A stretch of 64,000 bases of DNA from an uncultured Myxococcales bacterium (GCA_937980205.1 CALJKW010000030.1:124001-188000), one strand, 5' to 3'; positions 1 to 9,537 are shown, counted from the stretch's first letter. The notes: a model not told the origin generated them from the sequence alone. Numbers and translations are program-made.

Positions 1-1
1 C

Positions 2-943
2 CTCGCGGAGGCTTCGTCGGGTTTCCGCTACGGCGCCCACGCGTCGCACGCCGTCGCGCACTACGACGCGCTGCTGCGGGTCGAGCCGCTGCGCTCCGAG
101 CTGAGGCCGGAGCTCGTCATCCGCGTCGGCGGGCCGCTGACCACGCGCACGATGCAGGCGTTCGTCGACGCGCACAGCGTCGTCGCCATCGCCGAGCCCG
201 GGCGCGTCTGCGACCCGAACCACTCCGCGGGCGTCGTGCTCGAGGGCGACCCGGGCCTCACCGCCGCGACGCTCGCAGCCACGAGCCCCGACCCGAAGTG
301 GCTCGCGCGCTGGCAGGAGCTCGACGCGCGCGCGGCGGCCGCGTTCGAGCAGCAGCTCTCCGGCGAGCCGGCCTTCGCGCGCTCCCTGGTCGCGGCGCTC
401 CCCGCGGGTGCGAACCTCATGCTGTCGAACAGCATGCCGATCCGCGAGGTCGACGCCTTCGCCTCGCGCTCGGCCCGAGCGCTCGAGGTGTTCGCGTCGC
501 GCGGGGCGAGCGGCATCGACGGCATCACCTCGACCGCGTTCGGCATCGCCGCGGCGACGGGGAAGAAGACCGCGCTGCTGGTCGGAGACACCGCGCTCTT
601 GCACGACGTCGGCGGCCTCGTCTGGGGCTCGCGGCTGAAGATTCCGCTCTGCGTCGTCACCCTGAACAACGCGGGCGGGCGCATCTTCGAGCTGCTCCCG
701 GTCGCGCAGTCGACGCCACGGCTCGGCGAGCTGTTCGTGATGCCTCCCCAGGTCGAGCTCAAGCACGCCGCGGCGCTCGCCGGCGCGACGTACCACGACG
801 TGCGTGACGCCGGTCACCTCGGCTCGGCGGTGCGCGAGGCGCTCGAAGGCGGAGTGCACCTCGTCGAGGTCGACGCGCGCGGCCGCGATCTCTCGGAAGA
901 CCACCGCCGGGCGTGGGCCGCGGTCGCGGGGGCGGTGCAATGA
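2..943 (+). CDS. menD: MenD, SEPHCHC synthase (5' truncated by window edge)
   Basis: This is the C-terminal 313 residues of 2-succinyl-5-enolpyruvyl-6-hydroxy-3-cyclohexene-1-carboxylate synthase. The enzyme is thiamine-diphosphate dependent and joins isochorismate and 2-oxoglutarate in menaquinone synthesis. The reading frame is open from base 2, so the gene begins upstream of the window. The TPP/Mg-binding part is clear: SRGASGIDGITSTAFGIAAA is followed by GDTALLHDVGGL and then TLNNAGGRIFELLP, all typical of MenD. The stop codon overlaps the menH start (ATGA). The family and the men neighbours make the call secure; only the N-terminus is missing. Confidence 0.96.
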   Translation, partial: LAEASSGFRYGAHASHAVAHYDALLRVEPLRSELRPELVIRVGGPLTTRTMQAFVDAHSVVAIAEPGRVCDPNHSAGVVLEGDPGLTAATLAATSPDPKWLARWQELDARAAAAFEQQLSGEPAFARSLVAALPAGANLMLSNSMPIREVDAFASRSARALEVFASRGASGIDGITSTAFGIAAATGKKTALLVGDTALLHDVGGLVWGSRLKIPLCVVTLNNAGGRIFELLPVAQSTPRLGELFVMPPQVELKHAAALAGATYHDVRDAGHLGSAVREALEGGVHLVEVDARGRDLSEDHRRAWAAVAGAVQ

Positions 944-1634
944 AGACGCTGCTCCTCCACGGCTTCTCGCGTGACGGCCGCATGTGGGCTCCGCTCGCGA
1001 CGGGCATCGCGCCGGATCTGCCGGGCCACGCGGGCACGCCCGCTCCGACGGGCACGTTCGAGGACGTCGTCGACGCGCTGGCCGGCTTCGTCAAGGCGCC
1101 GTTCGGCGTCATCGGCTACTCGATGGGTGCGCGCCTCGCGCTGTCGCTCGCGATTCGTTTCCCCGCGCGCGTCGCATGGCTGGTGCTCGACGGCGCTTCC
1201 CTGGGGCTCGAGACCGAGGCCGAGCGCGCCGCGCGCCGCGACGCCGACGCGAGGTGGACCGAGCTGCTCCGCACGCGCGGCATCGAGGCCTTCGCCGCCG
1301 AGTGGGCGGCGCAGCCGATCTTCGGCAACGCGCCGCGCACGGACGATCGCCGGGCCCACGATCCCTTCGCGCTCGCCGCGGCGCTCGAGTGCCTCGGCAA
1401 GGGCGCCATGCCCTGGCTCGGAGACGGCGCCCGCAACGTCCGCTGCCCGGTGCTGCTCATCAACGGCGACCGTGACACCCGCGGGCTCGGCGAAGCCGCC
1501 CGCGTCGCCGAGGCGATCCCGCACGCGATTCGCTGCTCGCTGCCCGGCCATCACGCCGTGCACCTCGAGGCGCCCGCCGCGTGGCGCGCGTGCGCCCGCT
1601 CGTTTCTCGAAGACCACCCACTGGAGGCAACCGC

Positions 1635-1638
<4 letters not shown>
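940..1638 (+). CDS. menH: MenH, SHCHC synthase (alpha/beta hydrolase)
   Basis: This 232-residue alpha/beta-hydrolase is the likely 2-succinyl-6-hydroxy-2,4-cyclohexadiene-1-carboxylate synthase, which eliminates pyruvate from the MenD product. The N-terminal LLLHGFSRDG strand-loop, the nucleophile elbow GYSMGAR, an acidic residue in INGDRDTR and a late His in GHHAVHLEAP give the expected Ser-Asp-His triad. The ATG at 940 overlaps the menD stop and begins exactly at the conserved MKTLLLHGF, so an in-frame codon 27 bases upstream is rejected. The stop overlaps the menB start. MenH is hard to tell from other small hydrolases by sequence alone; the position between menD and menB decides the call. 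Confidence 0.92.
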
Positions 1639-2449
<811 letters not shown>

Positions 2450-2453
<4 letters not shown>

Positions 2454-3328
2454 GCCTGAAGGCCTGGCTCATGGCCACGCGGCCGAAGACGCTGACTGCG
2501 GCGGCGGTGCCCGTCGCGGTCGGCACGGCGTGCGCCGCGCGGACGGGGCACTTCGAGCCCCTCACCGCGCTCGCTGCCCTCTTCGGCGCGCTGTTCATCC
2601 AGGTCGGGACGAACCTCACGAACGACTACTACGACTTCGTGAAGGGGGCCGATAACGAGAAGCGGCTGGGCCCCTCGCGCGTCACGGCGATGGGGCTCAT
2701 CAAGCCGCGCGTCGTGCTCGGCGCAGCCCTCTTCAGCTTCGCGCTCGCGGTGCTGTGCGGAGTGCACCTCATCGCCGTCGGCGGCTGGCCGATCGTCATC
2801 GTCGGCGTCTGCTCGCTCGCGTGCGGCTACCTGTACACCGGCGGGCCGTACCCGCTCGCGTACCACGGCCTCGGAGACCCGTTCGTCTTCGTGTTCTTCG
2901 GCCCCGTCGCGGTCGTCGGCACGTATTGGGTGCAGGCCGGCTCGGTCGACGTGCTGCCCGTGCTCGCGTCGGTGCCGGTCGGGCTGCTCGCGTCCGCGCT
3001 GCTGGTGGTGAACAACCTGCGCGACATTCCCACCGATACGGTCGCGGGCAAGCGCACGCTCGCGGTGAAGCTCGGCGAGCGGTTCACGCGCGCGCAGTAC
3101 GCGGGGCTGCTCGTCGTCTCGTTCGCGTGGCCGGTGCTGCTCGCGGTCGCGGCGCGGACTCCGGCGGCGCTGGTGATGTGGCTCGCGCTGCCGCTCGCGT
3201 TCGGGCCGTGGAAGACGGTGATGGGCTCGAACGGCGTGGCGCTCAACGGCGCGCTGGCGCAGACGGCGCGGCTGCACGCGGTGACAGGCGTCCTGCTCGC
3301 CGTCGCGTTGTGGAGGAGCTGGGCGTGA
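2450..3328 (+). CDS. menA: MenA, 1,4-dihydroxy-2-naphthoate polyprenyltransferase
   Basis: This 292-residue integral membrane prenyltransferase of the UbiA superfamily attaches the polyprenyl tail to DHNA to give demethylmenaquinone. The start MATRPKTLTAAAVPVAVG is characteristic of MenA. The first Asp-rich site is seen in TNDYYDFVKGADNEKRLGPS and the second in NNLRDIPTDTVAGKRTLAVK. About eight or nine hydrophobic helices can be counted. I chose GTG at 2450 because it overlaps the menB stop (GTGA), the coupling pattern used throughout this operon; ATG at 2471 is a later alternative. The tail length would be set by the prenyl synthase at 6213. Confidence 0.95.
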
Positions 3329-3334
3329 GCACCA

Positions 3335-3441
3335 CCGTTCAACCGGAGCGGAGTCGTCTCGGATTCGGCGCCATCAACGCCCGGACCCGTTCGACTGCGC
3401 GCGGTCCGCTGTCGCGGCCGCGCTCCGCTCAGGGTGAACGG
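3335..3441 (+). repeat. Palindromic intergenic repeat, family B copy 1
   Basis: This 107-bp element begins CCGTTCAACCGGAGCGGAG and ends CTCCGCTCAGGGTGAACGG. The two ends are inverted copies with few mismatches. It occupies most of the 130-bp gap between menA and menC in an otherwise tightly overlapping operon. Related copies lie at 32359-32471 and 47161-47408. The centre carries GC-rich segments that also differ between copies, so this looks like a mobile palindromic element rather than a conserved regulator. Confidence 0.75.
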
Positions 3442-3458
3442 CTTCGTCGGGGGGCTTC

Positions 3459-4379
3459 GTGAAGATCGTGCCCGTTCGACTCCCGCTGAAACGAGCCTTC
3501 GCCACCGGCGCGGGCACCATCACCGTCCGCGAGGGCTTCCTCGTCTTCATCGGCGACGGGGTCGGCGAGGCGATGCCGCTGCCGAGCGCGGGAACCGAGA
3601 CGCTCGAAGAGTGCCGCGCGGCGCTCCAGAGCGGCGATCACACGAACGCGCCCTGCGCGCGGTTCGCGGTCGAGACGGCCTTCCTCGACGCCGAAGCGAA
3701 GCAGCGCGGCGTGCCGGTCGCGGCCCTGCTCGACGCCGCGCCGCGCAGCGCCGTGCCGGTGAACGCGGTCGTGCACGACGACGAGGTCCCGCCCGGGTTC
3801 TCGTCGTACAAGCTCAAGGTCGGCACGCCGCACGATCTCGAGCGCGCGAAGAGGCTGCGCGAGCGCATCGGCTCCGACGCCGAGCTGCGCCTCGACGCGA
3901 ACGGCGCGTGGAGCCTGCCGACGGCGATCGAGATGCTGCGCGCGCTCGAGCCGCTGCGGCCCTCGTATTGCGAAGACCCGGTCGCAGACCCTTCGGACGC
4001 TCCGAAGCTGCGCGCGCACACGAAGGTTCCCATCGCGGCCGATGCCTGGATGGCTCGGCCGGCGCAGCTCTTCGAGCGCCGCATCGCCGACGTGCTCGTC
4101 ATCAAGCCCGCCGTCGTCGGCGGCCTGCTCCGCGCCCAGGAGCTCGCCCATGAGGCGCGCCTGCGCGGCATGTCCGTCGTCATCACCACCATGCTCGAAG
4201 GTGTCGTCGGCCGGCTCGCCGCCCTGCACCTCGCCGCTGCGGTGAAGTCGCCCCACGCCGCGGGGCTCGCCACGGCCGACCTGCTCACGGCGGACCACGC
4301 CGAAGATCCGGCTCCCGTTCGCGGCGGCCTCATCACCCTTCCTTCCGCGCCGGGTCTCGGCGTCGAGGTGCGCGCATGA
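3459..4379 (+). CDS. menC: MenC, o-succinylbenzoate synthase
   Basis: This 306-residue member of the enolase superfamily dehydrates SHCHC to o-succinylbenzoate. The catalytic Lys pair lies in YKLKVG. Metal ligands follow in order: Asp in RLDANGAW, Glu in YCEDPVAD and Asp in AADAW, and the second-side Lys lies in VIKPAVVGG. The length is somewhat short, but no core motif is missing. GTG at 3459 is the first start after a 130-bp gap filled by a palindromic repeat. The stop overlaps the menE ATG (ATGA). Some relatives also racemise N-acyl amino acids, but the operon argues for MenC. Confidence 0.93.
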   Translation: MKIVPVRLPLKRAFATGAGTITVREGFLVFIGDGVGEAMPLPSAGTETLEECRAALQSGDHTNAPCARFAVETAFLDAEAKQRGVPVAALLDAAPRSAVPVNAVVHDDEVPPGFSSYKLKVGTPHDLERAKRLRERIGSDAELRLDANGAWSLPTAIEMLRALEPLRPSYCEDPVADPSDAPKLRAHTKVPIAADAWMARPAQLFERRIADVLVIKPAVVGGLLRAQELAHEARLRGMSVVITTMLEGVVGRLAALHLAAAVKSPHAAGLATADLLTADHAEDPAPVRGGLITLPSAPGLGVEVRA

Positions 4380-5818
4380 CGACCTGCCCCGTTCACATCC
4401 GCGCGCTCGAACGCCCGAACGACGAGGCCATCGTGTGCGCAGAGGCGCGCCTGAGCTGGGCCGAGCTCGACGCGCGCGTGACGAGCCTCGCCGGCAGGCT
4501 GGCGGCCGAAGGGATCGCCGCCGGCGACTGCATCGCGCTTCAGTCGCACAACTCGCTCGCGTTGGTGCTGCACCTGCTCGCGCTGCCGCGCCTCGGCGCG
4601 CGCGCGGTGATGCTCAACGCGCGGCTGACGGAGCACGAGACGGCCGCGTTGCTGGAGCGGCTGAGGCCCCGCCGCGTCCTCGCGCTGGAATCCCCCTCAC
4701 CCCAGCCCTCTCCCCTGCGAGGGGAGAGGGAGCTTCTCGACATCCACCCCTCCGCCGGAGCCATCCTCTTCACCTCGGGCACCACCGGGGTCCCGAAGGC
4801 GGCGCTGCTGCGCTGGAAGGCGTTCGAGGCGTCGGCGCGCGCGTCGACGCAGCGGCTGGGCCGGGGCCGCTGGCTCTGCACGCTGCCGCTCTTCCACGTC
4901 GGCGGGCTCGCGATGCTGTGGCGCTGCGTGCACGACGGCTCGACGCTCGTGCTGCACGAGCGCTTCGACGAGCACGCGTTCCTCGAGACGCTCGCGCGCG
5001 AGCGCATCACGCACGCGAGCCTCGTCGCGGCGACGCTGCAGCGGGTGCTCGCGTGCGGCGTGCCTCCGCTGCCGTACCTCGAGGCCGTGCTCGTCGGCGG
5101 CGGCCCGACGCCGCAGCGGCTGGTCGACGCCGCGCGCACGTGCGGCCTGCCGGTGCGGCTGACGTACGGGCTCACCGAGGCCTGCTCGCAGGTGACGACG
5201 CAGCCGAGCGCCGGGGGCTACGACGCCGGCACTCCGCTCGACGGCACCGAGGTGAAGCTGTCTCCCGAGGGCGAGATCCTCGTCCGCGGCCCCACGCTGT
5301 TCCTCTGCTACCTGTTCGACGAGCGCGCGACGAAGGCGGCGAAGCCCGACGGCTGGCTGCACACCGGCGACTTCGGCAGCCTCGACGCGCAGGGCCGGCT
5401 GACGGTGCTCGGCCGCCGGAACGATCTCCTCATCAGCGGCGGCGAGAACGTCTACCCCGCGGAGATCGAAGCGGCGCTGCTGCAGCACCCCACCGTCCGC
5501 GACGCCGGAGTCCTCGCCCTCGACGACGAGCGCTGGGGCCAGGTGCCGCTCGCGCTCGTCGTCACGCGCGACGGCAAGCTCGACGAGGCGGCGCTGCGCG
5601 ACTGGTGCAAGACGCGCCTCGCGGCGTTCAAGGTGCCGGCGCACTTCCGCCCGGTCGACGCGCTGCCGCGCAACGCGATGGGCAAGCTCGATCGCCGCGC
5701 CCTCGCGGCATTGGGTGGGGCTCGGCCCACGGCGGCGCAAGCGCCGCCTGCTTCGCCACCGGCAGACTTCGCCGGCGGCTACGCGCCGAGCCCGGCGATG
5801 GGAGGAGGCCGACCGTGA
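4376..5818 (+). CDS. menE: MenE, o-succinylbenzoate-CoA ligase
   Basis: This 480-residue ANL-superfamily adenylate-forming enzyme activates o-succinylbenzoate with ATP and CoA. The P-loop-like motif is FTSGTTGVPKAALLRW. It is followed by TYGLTEACSQVTTQPS, the hinge region WLHTGDFGSLDAQGRL and the C-terminal catalytic Lys region NAMGKLDRRAL. Two stretches look inserted. Residues about 106-119 (SPSPQPSPLRGER) are encoded by a perfect 11-bp-stem palindrome. The last 35 or so residues after RRALAALG are low-complexity and encoded by another imperfect palindrome. Start and stop overlap both neighbours. Confidence 0.94.
   Translation: MTTCPVHIRALERPNDEAIVCAEARLSWAELDARVTSLAGRLAAEGIAAGDCIALQSHNSLALVLHLLALPRLGARAVMLNARLTEHETAALLERLRPRRVLALESPSPQPSPLRGERELLDIHPSAGAILFTSGTTGVPKAALLRWKAFEASARASTQRLGRGRWLCTLPLFHVGGLAMLWRCVHDGSTLVLHERFDEHAFLETLARERITHASLVAATLQRVLACGVPPLPYLEAVLVGGGPTPQRLVDAARTCGLPVRLTYGLTEACSQVTTQPSAGGYDAGTPLDGTEVKLSPEGEILVRGPTLFLCYLFDERATKAAKPDGWLHTGDFGSLDAQGRLTVLGRRNDLLISGGENVYPAEIEAALLQHPTVRDAGVLALDDERWGQVPLALVVTRDGKLDEAALRDWCKTRLAAFKVPAHFRPVDALPRNAMGKLDRRALAALGGARPTAAQAPPASPPADFAGGYAPSPAMGGGRP
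4691..4730 (+). repeat. Palindromic element inside menE, family C
   Basis: CCCTCTCCCCT (4706-4716) and AGGGGAGAGGG (4720-4730) form a perfect 11-bp stem with a 3-base loop, preceded by a C-rich lead TCCCCCTCACCCCAG. The element is in frame within menE and adds a Ser/Pro/Arg-rich segment. The same stem type, with a shorter 9-bp stem, recurs at 36571-36595. This is the REP-like class that is widespread in GC-rich genomes; its presence within a gene is the unusual part. Confidence 0.75.
5718..5800 (+). repeat. Imperfect palindrome encoding the menE C-terminal tail
   Basis: GGGCTCGGC near 5717-5725 is mirrored by GCCGAGCCC near 5785-5793. Between them lie further complementary GC-rich blocks around GGCGGCGCAAGCGCCGCC. 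The region codes for the Ala/Pro/Gly-rich last residues of MenE, beyond the conserved end of the family. It may be another inserted palindrome; the boundaries are approximate. Confidence 0.4.
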
Positions 5819-6216
5819 AGTTCCCCTACCGATACTCCACGCGCGTCCGCTTCCACGACGCCGACCCGGCCGGCATCACGTTCTTCGGCCGCATCTTCAC
5901 GTACTGCCACGACGCGTACGAAGAGCTGATGCGCGAGGGCGGGGTGCCGCTGCACGACCTCGGCGACCTCGGCCTGCCGCTCGGCCACGCGAGCGCCGAC
6001 TTCGTCAGGCCGCTGCCGCACGGCGCCGAGCTCACCGTCGAGATCCGCGTCGCCGAGCTGAAGGCGAAGACGTTCACGCTCGAGCACACCGTGCTCAGCG
6101 GCGGCGAGCCGTGCGCGCGTCTGAAGACGGTGCACATCGCGATCTCGAAGACCTCGAAGCGCTCGGTGCCCCTGCCGGAGCGCATCACCCAACTCCTTTC
6201 CCCGGAGGCAACATGA
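5815..6216 (+). CDS. menI: 1,4-dihydroxy-2-naphthoyl-CoA thioesterase (hot-dog fold)
   Basis: This 133-residue single hot-dog-domain thioesterase probably hydrolyses DHNA-CoA to DHNA, the step between MenB and MenA. The N-terminal FHDADPAGITFFGRIF carries the catalytic Asp region of the 4-hydroxybenzoyl-CoA-thioesterase class, also used by the DHNA-CoA hydrolases of cyanobacteria. The GTG start at 5815 overlaps the menE stop (GTGA), and the stop overlaps the next ATG. Thioesterase fold and operon position are clear; the exact substrate is inferred from context. Confidence 0.85.
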   Translation: MKFPYRYSTRVRFHDADPAGITFFGRIFTYCHDAYEELMREGGVPLHDLGDLGLPLGHASADFVRPLPHGAELTVEIRVAELKAKTFTLEHTVLSGGEPCARLKTVHIAISKTSKRSVPLPERITQLLSPEAT

Positions 6217-7205
6217 CCATGGCCAACTTCTCCGCAGCCCACCAGGCGGCGCTGTCGTTCTTGTCCGACGAGATCGTGGCGGTGCGACGCGGCGTGGAGA
6301 TCGCCGCCGCCGACATCCCCGGACCCGGCGGCGCCGCGGCGCGCCTGATGGTCGAGCGCCCGGGCAAGATGGTGCGGCCGCTGCTCGTCGGTCTCGTGCA
6401 CCGCGCGCTCGGCGGCGCGGGAGGCCGCGCGTGCGCCGACGCCGCCGCGCTCGTCGAGGTGATTCACCTCTCGACGCTGCTGCACGACGACGTCATCGAC
6501 GAGGCGACGATGCGGCGCGGCGCTCCGTCGGCGGCGTTCGCGGTCGGCAACGCCGCCGCCGTGCTCGGGGGCGACGCGCTCGTCGTCCGCGCCATCGCCG
6601 CGGCACACCAGCAGGGCACCGGCCCGCTCGATCGCACGCTGTACGCGCTGCACCGCCTCATCACCGGCGAGCTCGTGCAGCTCAAGGATCGCGGCGACAC
6701 CACCATCACCGCCGCGCGCGCGCGCGAGGTCGCGACGCTGAAGACGGGCGCGCTGATGCGCCTGTGCGCCGAGCTCGGCGCGCTCACCGCCGGCAAGTCG
6801 ATGGAGGAAGCGGTGAAGCTTGGCGAGGTCTTCGAGGGACTCGGTGTGGCGTTCCAGGTCGTTGATGATCTATTGGACCTCACGGGAGACGAGGCGACCG
6901 TCGGCAAGGCGGTCGGAAAAGACGTGACGCAAGGAACGATCAGCTTTCCGGTGGCGATGGCGCTCGACAGCACGCCGCTGCACAGGAAGGCGCTCGCGGC
7001 GGCGTTCTGCCAGAAGGCCGGCGAGGCGCGCCTGGGCAAGCTCGTGCAGCACGCGCTCTTGCGCAGCAACGCGGTCGCGCGGTCGCTCGAGGTCGTCGAG
7101 AAAGAGCTCGCTCCGGTGACGCACACGATCGCGTCGCTGCCCGAGTCCGTCGCCCGCGACACACTCTTGTCCGTCTGCGCAGCAATGGGGCTTCGTGGCA
7201 GCTGA
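6213..7205 (+). CDS. Trans-polyprenyl diphosphate synthase
   Basis: This 330-residue all-alpha isoprenoid synthase probably makes the long-chain diphosphate used by MenA. The first Asp-rich motif is LLHDDVIDEATMRRG and the second is QVVDDLLDLTGDEATVGK; both DDxxD boxes are intact. GKMVRPLL near the N-terminus and KDVTQGTISFP near the C-terminus fit the heptaprenyl/octaprenyl synthase group (HepT/IspB-like). Chain length cannot be read from the sequence by eye. The ATG at 6213 overlaps the thioesterase stop and follows CCGGAGG. The 3' end overlaps the regulator gene by 11 bases. Confidence 0.92.
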   Translation: MTMANFSAAHQAALSFLSDEIVAVRRGVEIAAADIPGPGGAAARLMVERPGKMVRPLLVGLVHRALGGAGGRACADAAALVEVIHLSTLLHDDVIDEATMRRGAPSAAFAVGNAAAVLGGDALVVRAIAAAHQQGTGPLDRTLYALHRLITGELVQLKDRGDTTITAARAREVATLKTGALMRLCAELGALTAGKSMEEAVKLGEVFEGLGVAFQVVDDLLDLTGDEATVGKAVGKDVTQGTISFPVAMALDSTPLHRKALAAAFCQKAGEARLGKLVQHALLRSNAVARSLEVVEKELAPVTHTIASLPESVARDTLLSVCAAMGLRGS

Positions 7206-7746
7206 AGGGCCAGCACCGAAGAAGCTGACGCCTCTGCTCGAGGCGAAGCTGCAGGTCGCCGAGCAGGTCGGCGCGCTGATGGAGTTCTGGGGCTTCAAGC
7301 GCGCGCTCGGCCGCATCTGGACGGTGCTCTACCTGTCGGATCACCCGCTGACCGCGGCGGAGCTCGGCGACGAGCTCGACCTCTCGGCGTCGGCGATCTC
7401 GCTCGCCATCACCGAGCTCAAGCGCTGGGGCGTCGTGCACGAGGACATCACCATCGGGAAGCGCACGCGCCGCGCACAGACGTACCGCGCCGAGCGCGAC
7501 GTGTGGAACATGGTGAACAACGTGTTCCGCCAGCGCGAGCTGCCGCTGATCGCCCGCACGCAGGAGATCATCAAGGCGGCGATCGCACGGCTCGAGTCGG
7601 CCCCGAGCACGCCCGAGATGCGGCACGCGCTGAAGTCGCTGAAGCTGCTGGCGTCGCTCACCGGCGCAGCGCGGACGATGCTCGAGACGCTGCTCGCCAC
7701 GGGGAAGGCGAGCGCCGAGGCGCTGCGGAAGATCGGAATCGGCTGA
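7195..7746 (+). CDS. GbsR/MarR-type transcriptional regulator
   Basis: This 183-residue winged-helix protein is of the GbsR-like MarR branch. The HTH is seen in LTAAELGDELDLSASAISLA followed by ITELKRWGVVHEDI, and the wing carries GKRTRRAQTYRAE. The helical C-terminus should mediate dimerisation. GTG at 7195 lies inside the prenyl synthase gene, so the two are translationally linked and the regulator is probably transcribed with the men operon. It may sense a lipid or osmotic signal, but the ligand is unknown. No operator was recognised. Confidence 0.85.
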   Translation: MAAEGPAPKKLTPLLEAKLQVAEQVGALMEFWGFKRALGRIWTVLYLSDHPLTAAELGDELDLSASAISLAITELKRWGVVHEDITIGKRTRRAQTYRAERDVWNMVNNVFRQRELPLIARTQEIIKAAIARLESAPSTPEMRHALKSLKLLASLTGAARTMLETLLATGKASAEALRKIGIG

Positions 7747-7749
7747 AGC

Positions 7750-8022
7750 TCACTGCGCCGGCTTGGTGCTCTCTTTGCTCGCCTGCGTCCAGCTGCTGCC
7801 GCCCCACTTGTAAGTCGCCTTCTGGTCGCAGCCGGTCACCGCGGCCGTGTCGGGGTTCAGGCTCATGACGTCGAGGCGCTGCTCGTTGCAGCCGAGCTCG
7901 AAGGCGGCCTGCTTGCGCAGGTCGTCCTCGTGCGTGACGACCTCGGGGTTTCCGGTGATCTGCGACTTGTGAGCGCAGGCTGCGGCACAGATGACGACCA
8001 CGGCACAGATGAGGGCTCTCAT
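7750..8022 (-). CDS. Small predicted lipoprotein with paired-Cys motif
   Basis: This 90-residue protein has a lipoprotein signal MRALICAVVVICAAAC, with cleavage expected before Cys16. The mature part contains ELGCNEQRLDV and GCDQKATYKW. A Cys followed later by GC...ATY is a pattern I associate with small secreted proteins of myxobacteria. The function is unknown. I start at 8022 because AGGAG lies just upstream and the signal peptide begins there; a longer in-frame start at 8052 would spoil the signal. It converges with the regulator gene at 7746. Confidence 0.75.
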   Translation of the reverse strand: MRALICAVVVICAAACAHKSQITGNPEVVTHEDDLRKQAAFELGCNEQRLDVMSLNPDTAAVTGCDQKATYKWGGSSWTQASKESTKPAQ

Positions 8023-8207
8023 GGGGGCTCCTTCAAGAAGGTTCGAGAACACGGGCGGGACGCGGCGGCGCAGTCATCTATCGGCCGCCGTTTTCCCTGA
8101 CAAGACACACTGACGAGGCCTGCTGCAGCGGCGCAGCGCCCGTTGAAGGGCGCCGGCGCAGACCGCCTCGCGACGATCTGCGCCGAGCCGTGCCGCTGCC
8201 GAGGCGC

Positions 8208-8645
8208 TTACGGCCGCGTCGTCGTCGTGGCCGGGGCCGAGGCCGGAGCGCGCGCGAGCGGCTGCTGCACGCCGGCGACCCACCGCTCCTCGGTCTTCAC
8301 GCGGCCGTCGGGGAAGTAGAAGACGCGGCGGCCGTGGAAGTCGCCGTTCTTGAACTCGGTCTCGCCGACGAGCACGCCTGCCTCGTCGTAGAACGACCAC
8401 TTGCCGGTGCGCATGCCGTGCTCGGTCTGGCCGACGGCCTCGACCTTCCCGCTCGCGTAGAACGAGATCATCGGCCCGTGGTACGCGCGCATGCCTTCGC
8501 GCGTGCCCTCGGCGCAGCTGAGCTTCCCTGCCTTCGGGCTACCGAACTGTACGGTGCCGACCGGGCAATTGAGCTTGGTGTCCTTGGTGACGATGGGTGC
8601 CGGCGCGCCGGCGAGAATGGCGAGGGTGAGGATCGCTGAGGTCAT
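8208..8645 (-). CDS. Secreted MORN/YwqK-type repeat protein
   Basis: This 145-residue protein has a short hydrophobic N-terminus (ILTLAILAGAPAP) consistent with export. It then has at least three MORN-variant repeats of the form GPMISFYASGKVEAVGQ, GKWSFYDEAGVLVGETEF and GRRVFYFPDGRVKTEERW. Such YwqK-like repeats are found in surface or envelope proteins of unknown role. The Thr/Ala-rich C-terminus looks disordered. The start ATG at 8645 is 14 bases after the stop of the upstream Cys-rich lipoprotein gene, so the two are probably co-transcribed. Confidence 0.75.
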   Translation of the reverse strand: MTSAILTLAILAGAPAPIVTKDTKLNCPVGTVQFGSPKAGKLSCAEGTREGMRAYHGPMISFYASGKVEAVGQTEHGMRTGKWSFYDEAGVLVGETEFKNGDFHGRRVFYFPDGRVKTEERWVAGVQQPLARAPASAPATTTTRP

Positions 8646-8658
8646 GATGGGTTTCCTT

Positions 8659-9537
8659 TCACTGGTGCGTCAGAGTCGCGCAGTAGGGGTTGCCGCCGGT
8701 GAAGTAGAAGCCAGCCACGATGGAGGTCGGCGCCGTGGTCGAGCACAGCGTGAACGTCATCGTCGCATTCTTCATGTCGCTGCTCACCGTGTAGCCAGAC
8801 TGCAGCAGGAGCATCGCGGGAATGTCGATCTCCGTGCCGGTCGTCGTGACGTACTTGAACCCGGGCAAATTCGACTCGTTCGCCGGGAAGGTACCGCTCG
8901 TGTAAGCGCTCAACGTCACGGTGTAGGCAGTGCCTGCCCCGCACGCCGCCGCGTTGTCGGGCGAGACGTCGACGTGCGAGTAGATGACAGGGCCCGTGCC
9001 GCTGGCCGGGGTCCAGGTCGAGGTCGAGTGGCTGGAGGCGAAGTTCGAGCACGTGCCCTTCTGTGCCTCCTGGCAGGCCCCGCTCGTCTGGCAGACGTTG
9101 CCGTAGCCGCAGTTGTCAGGCTGCGCGTTGCTCGAGTTGCACGACGTGCCGGCGTCCATCCCGGCGTCGTTGCCGCCGGGCAGGCTGCACGTTCCGGTGG
9201 AGCTGTTGCAGCTGTACCCGCTCGGGCAGTCGGCGGCGCCCGTGCACTTCGCGCCGCACTGGCCCCAGCCCTGGCAGACCTCGGTCAGCCCGCACATGCC
9301 GTCGCTGGTGCAGGTGCAGACCTTCGACGTGGTGCCCGCAAGGTCCGTGCAGCTCAAGGCGGCGGAGGGGCACATCGAGGCGCTGGTGCAGGTGTCGACG
9401 CAGCGGTTCGTCACCGGGTGACACACCTGGCTCGAGGTGCAGGCCGAGCAACCTCCCGACCCGCTGTCGAACAGGTTCGGCAACTCTCCGCATGCCGCGA
9501 GAAGAACCGATGCAGCGAGTGCTGCTGTCTTTTTCAC
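8659..9537 (-). CDS. Cys-rich predicted outer-membrane lipoprotein
   Basis: This 292-residue protein starts with a clear lipoprotein signal, MKKTAALAASVLLAAC. The first half of the mature chain holds many closely spaced cysteines in units such as GGCSACTSSQVC, CGLTEVCQGWGQCGAKC and DCPSGYSCNSSTGTC. This is the disulfide-rich repeat style common in myxobacterial surface proteins. The second half is Ser/Thr-rich with beta-strand character and no recognised domain. The function is unknown. The disulfides imply folding outside the cytoplasm. Confidence 0.78.
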   Translation of the reverse strand: MKKTAALAASVLLAACGELPNLFDSGSGGCSACTSSQVCHPVTNRCVDTCTSASMCPSAALSCTDLAGTTSKVCTCTSDGMCGLTEVCQGWGQCGAKCTGAADCPSGYSCNSSTGTCSLPGGNDAGMDAGTSCNSSNAQPDNCGYGNVCQTSGACQEAQKGTCSNFASSHSTSTWTPASGTGPVIYSHVDVSPDNAAACGAGTAYTVTLSAYTSGTFPANESNLPGFKYVTTTGTEIDIPAMLLLQSGYTVSSDMKNATMTFTLCSTTAPTSIVAGFYFTGGNPYCATLTHQ

